Below, piece after piece: positions 54,812 to 63,823 of a DNA stretch of 64,000 nt. The translations under genes and the position numbers were made by a program. Numbering within the stretch: position 1 is the stretch's first letter; each line of letters begins with the position of its first letter. Source of the DNA: Hyphomicrobiales bacterium (lineage in GTDB: Bacteria > Pseudomonadota > Alphaproteobacteria > Rhizobiales > Beijerinckiaceae). The stretch covers positions 4,301,001 to 4,365,000 of the forward strand of contig CAKNFJ010000001.1 in the NCBI GenBank assembly GCA_930633495.1. The letters are read 5' to 3'. A model generated the notes under the pieces. It searched no databases. It was not told the origin of the DNA and was given only the letters and a program-made list of their open reading frames with translations.

Positions 54812-55735
54812 TCAGGTCATGCGGCTGGGGCCGACCTCGCGCTGCTCGCGCCGGGCGAGGCCGAGCTGGCGCTCGCGCAGGATCACATAGATACCGGAGG
54901 TGACGACGATGAAGGCGCCGATCAGGATCGCCGTCGCTGGCCATTCGCCGAACCAGATCCAACCGATCGCCACGGCCCAGAGCATGGTGGAATACTCGAA
55001 GGGCGCGATCAGCGAGGCGTCGCCGTAGCGATAGGCCTGCACGATCAGGATCTGTCCGAGCCCGCCGAGGATGCCGATGACGACCATCAGGGTCGCATCC
55101 TTGAGATCGGGCATGTTCCAGCCCAGCAGGATGGTCGAGAGGCCGAGCAGGCTGGTCAGCAGCATGAAGTAGAAGACGATGGCGCCCGTCCGTTCCGTCG
55201 CGGTCAGAAGCCGGACCTCGACCGAGGCGAAGGCCGAGCAGAAGGCGCCGGCGAGCCCCAGCGCAGCACCGAGCGCGGCATTGCCGCCGACCGGATGGCT
55301 GCCGGCGCCAAGATGCGGCGAGAGCATGATGAGCACGCCGACGAAGCCGATCGTCACCGCCGTCCAGCGATAGATGCGCACCTTCTCCTTGAGCACGAGC
55401 GCGGCGAGCACGACGACGGCGAGCGGAGCGGCATAGCCGATGGCGACGGCTTCCGAGAGCGGCAGGAACTGCAGCGCCGCGAAGCCGCAGAACATCCCGG
55501 TCGAGCCCATGATGCCGCGTTTGAGGTGGCCGCGCAGGTTGCTCGTCTTCAGGGCCGCCGGCAGCTCGGAGCGCCAGGCGAGCCAGATGAGCAGCGGGAT
55601 CATCGCGAAGAAGGAGCGGATGAAGACGATTTCGCCCGTCGGATAGCGCGTCGAGATCGACTTGATGGCCGCCGACATCAGCGTGAAGGCCAGCGCCGAG
55701 ATCAGCTTGAGGGTGATGCCGAGAAGAGGAGACAA
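54812..55735 (-). CDS. DMT superfamily (EamA) transporter
   Basis: 307 residues, ten hydrophobic segments in two EamA repeats, first beginning LKLISALAFTLMSAAIKS and second around NAALGAALGLAGAFCSAFASVEVRLL. Probably an efflux or metabolite exporter. The start is TTG at 55735 and lacks a good ribosome binding site at normal distance; the nearest AAGGAGG lies about 45 bases upstream at the edge of a perfect inverted repeat, so the start deserves checking. Upstream of the XRE-cupin regulator gene. Confidence 0.88.
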   Translation of the reverse strand: MSPLLGITLKLISALAFTLMSAAIKSISTRYPTGEIVFIRSFFAMIPLLIWLAWRSELPAALKTSNLRGHLKRGIMGSTGMFCGFAALQFLPLSEAVAIGYAAPLAVVVLAALVLKEKVRIYRWTAVTIGFVGVLIMLSPHLGAGSHPVGGNAALGAALGLAGAFCSAFASVEVRLLTATERTGAIVFYFMLLTSLLGLSTILLGWNMPDLKDATLMVVIGILGGLGQILIVQAYRYGDASLIAPFEYSTMLWAVAIGWIWFGEWPATAILIGAFIVVTSGIYVILRERQLGLARREQREVGPSRMT

Positions 55736-55753
55736 CGGAGCGCGCGGCGGGAG

Positions 55754-55785
55754 AGGAGGAACGGTTTCGGACGAAACCGTTCCTC
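55754..55785. promoter_or_regulatory. Perfect 15-bp inverted repeat in front of the DMT gene
   Basis: GGAGGAACGGTTTCG (55754-55768) and CGAAACCGTTCCTCC (55771-55785) separated by GA. On the minus strand it lies 19 bases before the DMT start codon. The outer arm includes AAGGAGG, so an RNA hairpin here would sequester a ribosome binding site; alternatively it is a protein operator for the XRE-cupin regulator. Confidence 0.55.
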
Positions 55786-55883
55786 CTTAGACCATGTCGA
55801 AGCGGGGCGGCGAAGCGTGAACTCTGCAACCCGGCTAGGCGATTGGTGTGGGGCGTCAGGAAGCGCGGGCCTGACCAAATGCG

Positions 55884-55978
55884 CGTCATTCTCGGGCTTG
55901 ACCCGAGAATCTCTTGCCGGAAGAGGTGCAGGTGCCTCCATCGTCATGAGATGCTCGGGTCAAGCCCGAGCATGACGG
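55884..55978. repeat. Composite palindromic intergenic repeat, copy 7 (CTCGGG flavour)
   Basis: CGTCATTCTCGGGCTTGACC with ACCCGAGAATCTC at the left, and GATGCTCGGGTCAAGCCCGA with GCATGACGG at the right. The left palindrome has the short TTGA loop rather than the GCGGAGCGAAGCG loop seen in copies 4 and 8. Confidence 0.85.
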
Positions 55979-56002
55979 AGCCAGGGGGCGGCGACGCGCG
56001 GC

Positions 56003-56782
56003 TCAGAAGGTTCCGCGGAAGGCGCCGCCGTCGATCAGGAAGTTCTGGCCGGTGAGGTAGCCGGCATGGGCGCTGGCGACGAAGGCGCAGAGCTTGCCGA
56101 ATTCGTCGGGCGTGCCGAGGCGGCCGGCTGGCACCGCGGCGAGCCTGCGCTTCACGGCCTCGTCCATGCTGATGCCCTGCATCTCGGCGGCCTTGGTGGT
56201 CGCGACCTTGATCCGGTCGGTGTCGAAGACGCCCGGCAGGATGTTGTTGATGGTGACATTGGCATGCGCGACCTCGCGGGCAACGCCCGAGAGGAAGGCG
56301 GTGAGGCCGGCGCGCGCCGCCGAGGAGACGTCGAGGCCGGTCAGCGGGGTCACGACACTCGCCGAGGTGATGTTGATGATCCGGCCGAAGCCGCGCTCGA
56401 CCATGCCGTCGATGACGCGCTGCACCAGTTCCAGCGGGGTCGCCATGTTCTGGACGACGCCTTCGAGAAGCCCTTCGCGGGTCACCTGACGGAAGGGCTT
56501 GGGCGGCGGGCCGCCATTGTTGTTGACGAGGATGTCGGGGTTGGGGGCGGCGGCGAGGAGCGCGTCCTGGCCGGCGCGGGTCGAGACGTCGGCGACGACG
56601 GCGACCACGGTCGCGCCCGTCGCGGCGCGGATCGCGCTGGCGGTGGCTTCGAGCGTCTTGGCATCGCGGCCGTTGATGACGACGGTGCAGCCGGCCTGCG
56701 CCAATGCTTCGGCGCAGCCGCGGCCGAGCCCTTTGCTGGAGGCGCAGACGATGGCCTCACGGCCGGCAATTCCGAGATCCAT
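56003..56782 (-). CDS. SDR-fold protein lacking the catalytic Tyr and Lys
   Basis: 259 residues. The Rossmann part is standard (REAIVCASSKGLGRGCAEAL, VVINGRDAKTLE), followed by an unusual NNNGGPPPKPF and INITSASVVTPL with the Ser. Where classical SDRs have YxxxK the sequence reads SSAARAGL, so both Tyr and Lys are replaced (Ser and Arg). C-terminal YLTGQNFLIDGGAFRGTF is typical. I recall the GGPPP type as an existing SDR sub-group annotated as FabG-like; its activity is unclear. Start MDLGIAGREA by family comparison. Confidence 0.9.
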   Translation of the reverse strand: MDLGIAGREAIVCASSKGLGRGCAEALAQAGCTVVINGRDAKTLEATASAIRAATGATVVAVVADVSTRAGQDALLAAAPNPDILVNNNGGPPPKPFRQVTREGLLEGVVQNMATPLELVQRVIDGMVERGFGRIINITSASVVTPLTGLDVSSAARAGLTAFLSGVAREVAHANVTINNILPGVFDTDRIKVATTKAAEMQGISMDEAVKRRLAAVPAGRLGTPDEFGKLCAFVASAHAGYLTGQNFLIDGGAFRGTF

Positions 56783-56910
56783 GGCATTCTCCGATCGGCA
56801 GGAAGACATCCTGGGGTTCCACCCAGAACATGGATTGGCCGCGCCGTCATCAAAGCGCAACGCAAATCAGACACACGCCCCGAGCATCGCAACAGCAGGA
56901 GCTGTCCGCT

Positions 56911-57741
56911 ATGGGCGACGAGGACGACGCGAAGCAGGTTCGCAGCATCTTCATCTCCGATCTGCATCTGGGGACCCGCGGGGCGCAGGCCGATCTCCTG
57001 CTCGAGTTCCTGCGGGCCTATGACGCGCCGACCATCTATCTCGTCGGCGACATCATCGATGGCTGGCGGCTGAAGAGCGGCTGGTATTTCCCGCAGGCCC
57101 ACAATGACGTGATCCAGAAGCTGCTGCGCAAGGTGCGCAAGGGCGCGAGGCTGATCTACGTCACCGGCAACCACGACGATTTCCTGCGCGATTTCACCGG
57201 ATTGCAGTTCGGCGGCATCACGCTGGTGGACGACATCGTTCATGAGACGGCCGACGGCAGGCGTATGCTGGTCATTCATGGCGACCTGTTCGACCTGGTG
57301 GTGCGCAACGCCAAATGGCTCGCGCTGCTCGGCGACTGGGCCTACACCGTCGCGCTCGCGCTCAACATGGGGCTCAACAAGGTGCGGCGCTGGCTGCAGC
57401 TGCCGCATTGGTCGCTCTCAGCCTGGGCCAAGCACAAGGTCAAGAACGCCGTGAACTATATCGGCGAGTTCGAGACCTGCCTTGCCGCCGAAGCGCGCCG
57501 GCACAATGCCGACGGCGTCATCTGCGGCCATATCCACCACGCCGCCTGCCGCGAGATCGACGGGCTAACCTACATCAACACCGGCGACTGGGTCGAAAGC
57601 TGCACGGCCTTCGTCGAACACTATGACGGGCGCTTCGAGCTGATCCGCTGGCCGCAGGGGCGGCTGAAGGGCGAGGCGGCGGTGCCGGTCGTCGTGCCGG
57701 CCAGCCCCGTGGCCGTACCGGATCTGGTCGAGGCGGCGTGA
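56911..57741 (+). CDS. LpxH-like UDP-2,3-diacylglucosamine diphosphatase family phosphoesterase
   Basis: 276 residues. Calcineurin-like metal motifs are all present: FISDLHLG, VGDIIDGW, VTGNHDDFLRD, VIHGDLFD and ICGHIHHA. The protein is longer than E. coli LpxH (240 residues), with a Val/Pro-rich tail. Most alphaproteobacteria make lipid A through LpxI, so the substrate is probably another phospho-glycolipid (inference). It overlaps the glycosyltransferase gene by one base, so the two likely act together. Confidence 0.9.
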   Translation: MGDEDDAKQVRSIFISDLHLGTRGAQADLLLEFLRAYDAPTIYLVGDIIDGWRLKSGWYFPQAHNDVIQKLLRKVRKGARLIYVTGNHDDFLRDFTGLQFGGITLVDDIVHETADGRRMLVIHGDLFDLVVRNAKWLALLGDWAYTVALALNMGLNKVRRWLQLPHWSLSAWAKHKVKNAVNYIGEFETCLAAEARRHNADGVICGHIHHAACREIDGLTYINTGDWVESCTAFVEHYDGRFELIRWPQGRLKGEAAVPVVVPASPVAVPDLVEAA

Positions 57742-58853
57742 TGCGCGTCCTCGTCGCCACCGATGCCTGGCGCCCGCAGGTCAACGGGGTCGTGCGCTCT
57801 CTGGAGCGGATGATCCAGGCTGCGCCGGATTTCGGCGCGACGGCGCAGGCGCTCACGCCCGAGGGCTTTCACCAGATCGGCCTGCCGAGCTATCCCGATA
57901 TCCGGCTGGCGCTAGCGACACGCCGGGCGCTTGCCGCTCGGATCGCAGAGTTCGGCCCGGACCATATCCACATCGCGACCGAAGGGCCGATCGGCTGGCT
58001 GACGCGGGCCGTGTGCCTGGCCCAGAAGCGCCCGTTCACGACGAGCTACCACACCCGTTTTCCGCAATATATCGCCGCGCGCTGGCCCATTCCCGAACGC
58101 TGGAGCTATGGGCTGCTGCGCCGCTTCCACGGCGCCGCCGCGGCGGTGATGGTCTCGACGGCGACGGTGGAGGAGGAGTTGCGCCAGCATGGCTTCGACA
58201 AGCTGGTGCGCTGGGGGCGGGGTGTCGACCTGTCGCTGTTCCACCCGCGCCGGCAGAGCCTGCTCGATCTGCCGCGGCCGATCTTCCTCAGCGTCGGCCG
58301 CGTGGCGGTCGAGAAGAATCTCGAGGCGTTCCTGTCGCTGCGGCTGCCGGGCAGCAAGGTCGTGGTCGGTGACGGCCCGGCCCGGGCCGATCTCCAGCGC
58401 GCCTATCCCGACGCGCATTTCCTCGGTGTCCGGGAGGGCGAGGAGCTGGCCGCGATCTATGCCTCGTCCGACGTCTTCGTCTTTCCGAGCCTGACCGACA
58501 CCTTCGGCATCGTTCTGCTGGAGGCGGCGGCGAGCGGCCTGCCCGTCGCGGCATTCCCGGTTCAGGGGCCGCGGGATGTCTTCGCGGGGAGCGGCGCGGC
58601 CGTGCTCGACGAGGATCTGCGCGGAGCGGCCATGCAGGCGCTCAGGGTGCCGCGCGAATCCTGCCTGGAACTGGCAGCGCGCCATAGCTGGGCGAGCAGC
58701 GCGGCGCAGTTCTACGGCCATATCCGGCGCGTCGCCCAGCAGGCCGGCTATCTGCCGCGAGAGGCAGGTGCGGCGGCGCCGTCCGCCTTCACAGCCTTCG
58801 CGAACGGGTGTGGCGTGGAAGGGCGGGAGCTTTCGCGGCGCCTGCCGGCTTGA
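57741..58853 (+). CDS. Glycosyltransferase family 4 protein
   Basis: 370 residues. GT-B fold: N-terminal VLVATDAWRPQVNGVVRSLERM (donor-independent Gly-rich loop), IHIATEGPIGWLTRAV, and the C-terminal donor site FVFPSLTDTFGIVLLEAAASGLPVAAFPVQGPRDV with the conserved Glu of the E-x7-E motif. Resembles the mannosyl/glucosyl-diacylglycerol transferase group (GT4). Its start overlaps the stop of the LpxH-like gene, and its 3' end overlaps the convergent antiporter gene by 65 bases. Confidence 0.92.
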   Translation: MRVLVATDAWRPQVNGVVRSLERMIQAAPDFGATAQALTPEGFHQIGLPSYPDIRLALATRRALAARIAEFGPDHIHIATEGPIGWLTRAVCLAQKRPFTTSYHTRFPQYIAARWPIPERWSYGLLRRFHGAAAAVMVSTATVEEELRQHGFDKLVRWGRGVDLSLFHPRRQSLLDLPRPIFLSVGRVAVEKNLEAFLSLRLPGSKVVVGDGPARADLQRAYPDAHFLGVREGEELAAIYASSDVFVFPSLTDTFGIVLLEAAASGLPVAAFPVQGPRDVFAGSGAAVLDEDLRGAAMQALRVPRESCLELAARHSWASSAAQFYGHIRRVAQQAGYLPREAGAAAPSAFTAFANGCGVEGRELSRRLPA

Positions 58854-60582
58854 GCTGGGCGCGGAAGCCGTCGCGCCGTTCGTGAACCGAAGCGATGACG
58901 AGGCCCATCGGCACGCCGAGGCCGACCAATGCCGCCTCCGAAAGCTGCAGGCTGGCCTCGATCGTCTCGGGCACCGCGTCGTTGACGCCGATCTCGTAGA
59001 GGTGGCGGGCATGGGCCGCATCGCGGGCGCGGGCGACGATGACGATATCGGGGCGCAGCATGCGCGCCGCCTGGACGATAGCATCGACGGCGCGCGAGTT
59101 GTCGATCGTGACGATCAGGGCCGTCGCTTCGTCCAGGCCGCAGAGACGGAGGAACTCCGCCTTCGTCGCGTCACCGTAGAAGGCGGGGCGGCCGGCGCGG
59201 CGCTGCGCGGTGATCAGGGAGGCGTCCGAGTCGACGACGATGTAGGATTTGCCGTGCTCGTCCAGCATCGAGGCGACGAGCCGGCCGACGCGGCCGCCGC
59301 CGACCACGATCGCGCGCGGGGCGTGGTCGTCGGGCGGCAGGATCGCCGCCTCGTCCGGCAGGATGACGGGAGGCGCGAGCTTCTGCGCGAGATGGCGCGC
59401 GATGCGGGCGAGCAGCGGCAGCGCGATCATGGTCAGCGAGACGGCGGCGAGGACGATGCTGGTGGCGTTGTGGTCGATCAGCCCGGTGCCGGTCGCGGCA
59501 TTGAGAAGCACGAAGGCGAATTCGCCGCCGGGCGCGACCATGATCGCCGTCTCCAGCGCGGTTGCCGCCGACAGGCGGAGCTGGCGGGCGAGGAGGAAGA
59601 TGATCGCGGCCTTGACCAGCAGCAGCCCGGCCGCGATCGCGAGGATGGCGACGGGGTTGGCGGCGATCTCGGCCGGATTCACGCCCATGCCGACGGTGAG
59701 GAAGAAGACGCCAATCAGCAGCGACTTGAACGGATCGATCGTCACCTCGATGGCACGGCGGAATTCCGTCTCCGCGAGCAGCAACCCGGCAATGAAGGCG
59801 CCCAGCCCCATCGAGAGGCCGGCCGCGGCCGCGATCAGGCCGGTGCCCAGCGCCGTCAGCAGCGTCGCGGCCATGAAGCTCTCGGTCGATTCCGTCGAGG
59901 CGACGAGGCGGAAAAGCGGCCGCAATGCCAGGCGGCCGATGACGATGATAGTCGCGATCGCGGCGAAGGCCTGGATGAAGGCCTGTGCCAGGCCGGCGAG
60001 CAGCGAGCCCGAGCCGTTCTGCGCGTCGAGCACGCTGATCAGGAACAGCAGAGGAATGACCGCGAGATCCTGGCAGAGCAGGATCGCGAAGCTCGTGCGC
60101 CCCGCCGAGGTCGTCATCCGCTTCTTGGCGGCCAGCAGCTCGACGACCATGGCGGTCGAGGAGAGGGCGAGGCCGAAGCCGATGATGAGCGCTGCCGCCG
60201 CCGGCTGGCCGATGGCGAAGGCGACGAGGCCGATGGCCGCCGCGCTGAGCCCGACCTGGCCGAGCCCAAGGCCGAAGACGAGGCGCTTCATCGTCATCAG
60301 GCGCTCGAAGGAGAGCTCCAGCCCGATGACGAACAGCAGGAAGGCGACGCCGAGCTCGGCCGGGCCCGCCAGGGCCTCGGCATTCGAGACGGTGATGGTG
60401 CTCAGCAGAGGGAGCTTCGCCGCCAGGCCACCCAGCCCGTAAGGGCCGAGCAGCGCCCCGCAGGCGACGAAGGCGATGATCGAATTGACCTTGAGGCTCT
60501 TGGCAAGCGGCACGACCACGCCCGCCGTCGCAAGCACGACGACGGCGTCCTTGTAGAAGGAAGGATCGACTGTTCCGGCCAC
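58789..60582 (-). CDS. CPA2 cation:proton antiporter with RCK/TrkA-N domain (KefB/KefC-like)
   Basis: 597 residues. About 12 transmembrane segments (1-400), with the conserved FLLFVIGLELSFERL and GFGLALSSTAMVVELLA, then a TrkA-N Rossmann domain (RAIVVGGGRVGRLVASMLDEHGKSYIVVDSDA). A Na+/H+ exchanger core plus RCK domain is the Kef-type K+ efflux architecture. Start is GTG at 60582 with AAGG upstream; another possible start lies 69 bases before. The 3' end overlaps the convergent glycosyltransferase gene by 65 bases. Confidence 0.92.
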   Translation of the reverse strand: MAGTVDPSFYKDAVVVLATAGVVVPLAKSLKVNSIIAFVACGALLGPYGLGGLAAKLPLLSTITVSNAEALAGPAELGVAFLLFVIGLELSFERLMTMKRLVFGLGLGQVGLSAAAIGLVAFAIGQPAAAALIIGFGLALSSTAMVVELLAAKKRMTTSAGRTSFAILLCQDLAVIPLLFLISVLDAQNGSGSLLAGLAQAFIQAFAAIATIIVIGRLALRPLFRLVASTESTESFMAATLLTALGTGLIAAAAGLSMGLGAFIAGLLLAETEFRRAIEVTIDPFKSLLIGVFFLTVGMGVNPAEIAANPVAILAIAAGLLLVKAAIIFLLARQLRLSAATALETAIMVAPGGEFAFVLLNAATGTGLIDHNATSIVLAAVSLTMIALPLLARIARHLAQKLAPPVILPDEAAILPPDDHAPRAIVVGGGRVGRLVASMLDEHGKSYIVVDSDASLITAQRRAGRPAFYGDATKAEFLRLCGLDEATALIVTIDNSRAVDAIVQAARMLRPDIVIVARARDAAHARHLYEIGVNDAVPETIEASLQLSEAALVGLGVPMGLVIASVHERRDGFRAQLKPAGAAKAPALPRHTRSRRL

Positions 60583-60795
60583 AAGGGCGCCTTTGCGATT
60601 CGAATGAGCGGGGCGGCCCGGCAATTCTTGCGTTTCGCCGCGCCGCAACACAACCTTGGAATCGCTATGGCGAGGAGAAATTTGCCTTGCCTGCCGAGCC
60701 TTTAGGCCAGAGGGCTCAGATCGCCGCGTGAAATGCGGTTTTCGCCGTCGCCCGGGATGGGGTAGCGTCCCGTCATTCGCTCAGAAGGACCGTCC

Positions 60796-61641
<846 letters not shown>

Positions 61642-61653
61642 GGTCGGTCAGAG

Positions 61654-61756
61654 CGTCATTCTCGGGCGGAGCGAAGCGTAGACCCGAGAATCTCTGGCCG
61701 AAGAAGGCTCCCGAGACCGCAGTCCCGAGATGCTCGGGTCAAGCCCGAGCATGACG
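61654..61756. repeat. Composite palindromic intergenic repeat, copy 8 (CTCGGG flavour)
   Basis: CGTCATTCTCGGGCGGAGCG at the left, AGACCCGAGAATCTC in the middle, GAGATGCTCGGGTCAAGCCC and GAGCATGACG at the right. Differs from copy 4 mainly in the spacer and one substitution in the loop, with GCGTAGA for GCGCAGA. Confidence 0.85.
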
Positions 61757-61809
61757 CCCCCCGAGGGAAGCCCCTCGCAAATCGGCTTGCCCATAGCTAG
61801 GTTCTCTTC

Positions 61810-62337
61810 ATGCGACGCCTCATGCTTCTGCGCCACGCCAAGTCCAACTGGCCGACCGGTGTGGCCGACCGCGACCGGCCGCTTGCCGCACGCGGACGGG
61901 AAGCCGCTCCTGTCATGGGGCGCTATCTCGCCGACGAGCTGCTGCTGCCGGACCTCGTGCTGATCTCGCCGGCCAAGCGCACGGTCGAGACCTGGGAGAT
62001 GGTGGCGCCGATGCTGCCCGAGAAGCCGGCGACGCATTACGAGCCGCGCATCTACGAGGCCAAGGTGGAGCGCCTGCTCGACGTCGTGCAGGACGTCGAG
62101 GGGAACGTCCGCACCCTGCTGATGATCGGCCACAACCCCGGCTTCGAGGAGTTGGCGCATCTGCTGACCGGCCATGGCGATCGCTATGCGGCGGCGCGGA
62201 TGAGCCAGAAATACCCGACCTGCGGCCTCGCCGTGCTCGATTTCGCGGTCGAGGACTGGCGCGACGTGGCCGAGCGCGGCGGCCGGCTCGACCGCTTCGT
62301 CACCCCGGCGTCCCTGGGCGAAGGGCCGGACGAGTGA
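61810..62337 (+). CDS. SixA-like histidine phosphatase
   Basis: 175 residues. The RHG motif appears as LLRHAKSNWPTG at residues 5-16, with the second catalytic His in LLMIGHNPGFEEL and the Glu/Arg context ISPAKRTVETWE. This small branch of the histidine phosphatase superfamily includes SixA, which dephosphorylates HPt domains. Target here unknown. It is 13 bases upstream of the YcjX gene. Confidence 0.92.
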   Translation: MRRLMLLRHAKSNWPTGVADRDRPLAARGREAAPVMGRYLADELLLPDLVLISPAKRTVETWEMVAPMLPEKPATHYEPRIYEAKVERLLDVVQDVEGNVRTLLMIGHNPGFEELAHLLTGHGDRYAAARMSQKYPTCGLAVLDFAVEDWRDVAERGGRLDRFVTPASLGEGPDE

Positions 62338-62350
62338 GGCTGTCGTCGTC

Positions 62351-63796
62351 GTGAGCGACGCCTCCTATCTCGACAGCGCCCGCAATGCGGCGCTGGCTTT
62401 CGGCGACAGCCTGCTGGGTTTCGCGCGGCCGCGGCTGCGCATCGGCGTCACCGGCCTGTCGCGCTCGGGCAAGACGGTCTTCACCACGGCGCTGATCCAG
62501 AACCTGATGGAAGGCGCCCGGCTGCCGGTGCTGAAGGCGGCGTCCGAAGGGCGGATCGCCCGCGTGCGGCTGGTACCGCAACCCGACCCGGACGTGCCGC
62601 GCTTTCCCTATGAGGCGCATCGCGCCGCGATGACCGGGGCGGAGCGCCGCTGGCCGGAATCGACGCGCCGCATCTCCGAGTTGCGCGTCGAGATCGACTA
62701 CGAGCGCGCTTCCGGCTGGTTCAAGGGGCCGGCGACGCTGACGCTCGACATCGTCGACTATCCCGGCGAGTGGCTGCTCGATCTCGCCCTGATCGGGCAG
62801 GACTACAAGACATGGTCGGCGCAGGCGGTGGCCGACGCGCGCAAGGCTCATCGGCGCGCCGCCGCCGAAGCCTGGCTCGCCGATTTGGCCGGACGCGATC
62901 CGGAGGGGCCTCCCGACGAGCTTGCGGCGGAAGCGGCCAGCGACCTGTTCAAGAGCTATCTGGCACAACTCAGGGCCGATCCGGAAGCGGTGGCGGTGAC
63001 GCCGCCCGGCCGCTTCCTGATGCCGGGCGATCTCGAAGGTTCGCCGGCGCTGACCTTCGCGCCGCTGGATCTCGGCCATGATCGCGAGCCCAGGCCCGGC
63101 ACGCTCGCCGGGCTGATGGCGGAGCGCTTCGAGGCCTATAAGCGCGTCGTCGTCACCCCCTTCTTCCGCGATCATTTCGCCCGGCTCGACCGGCAGATCG
63201 TGCTGGTCGACGTGCTGGCGGCGCTCGATGCCGGGGCGCCGGCCCTGGCCGATCTCGAAACCGCGCTGGGGCAGGCGCTCGCCTCCTTCTCCGTCGGCCG
63301 CAACTCCTGGATGACGAGCCTGTTCGCGCCGCGCATCGAACGGGTGCTCTTCGCGGCGACCAAGGCCGACCATGTCCATCACAGCAGCCATGATCGCCTT
63401 GCCGCCGTGATGTCGCATCTGGTGGGGCGGGCGCTTGCCCGGGCGCAGGGGGCCGGCGCGCGGGTGGAGGCGATGGCGCTCGCCGCCGTGCGCGCGACGC
63501 ATGAGGTCCGGATCAGGGAGGGGCGCGAGGAGCTTCCCGCCATCGCCGGGGTGCCGGAAGCGGGCGAGGATATCGACGGGCAGGTCTTCGACGGCATTGC
63601 CGAGGCCGCGATCTTTCCGGGCGAGCTGCCGGAGCGGCCGGAGGCGATCTTCGACCCGAAGGCGCATTGGCAGGTCAGGGCGCCGCGCTTCCGGCCGCCG
63701 CTGGTCGAACCGGACGCCGGGGGACGGGCGAAGCCACCGCCGCAGATCCGCCTCGACCGTGCGCTGGAATTCCTGATCGGCGACAGGCTGGCGTGA
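62351..63796 (+). CDS. YcjX family P-loop protein
   Basis: 481 residues, GTG start. P-loop GVTGLSRSGKTVFTTALI at about residues 34-51 and DIVDYPGEWLLDLALIG with a Walker-B-like Asp, followed by the DUF463 core. YcjX-like proteins are stress-induced in enterobacteria and resemble GTPases. It precedes a YcjF-like gene, the same pairing as in E. coli and other proteobacteria. Confidence 0.93.
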   Translation: MSDASYLDSARNAALAFGDSLLGFARPRLRIGVTGLSRSGKTVFTTALIQNLMEGARLPVLKAASEGRIARVRLVPQPDPDVPRFPYEAHRAAMTGAERRWPESTRRISELRVEIDYERASGWFKGPATLTLDIVDYPGEWLLDLALIGQDYKTWSAQAVADARKAHRRAAAEAWLADLAGRDPEGPPDELAAEAASDLFKSYLAQLRADPEAVAVTPPGRFLMPGDLEGSPALTFAPLDLGHDREPRPGTLAGLMAERFEAYKRVVVTPFFRDHFARLDRQIVLVDVLAALDAGAPALADLETALGQALASFSVGRNSWMTSLFAPRIERVLFAATKADHVHHSSHDRLAAVMSHLVGRALARAQGAGARVEAMALAAVRATHEVRIREGREELPAIAGVPEAGEDIDGQVFDGIAEAAIFPGELPERPEAIFDPKAHWQVRAPRFRPPLVEPDAGGRAKPPPQIRLDRALEFLIGDRLA

Positions 63797-63823
63797 GGAG
63801 GCTGTGATGAACAGAGTCCGGCC

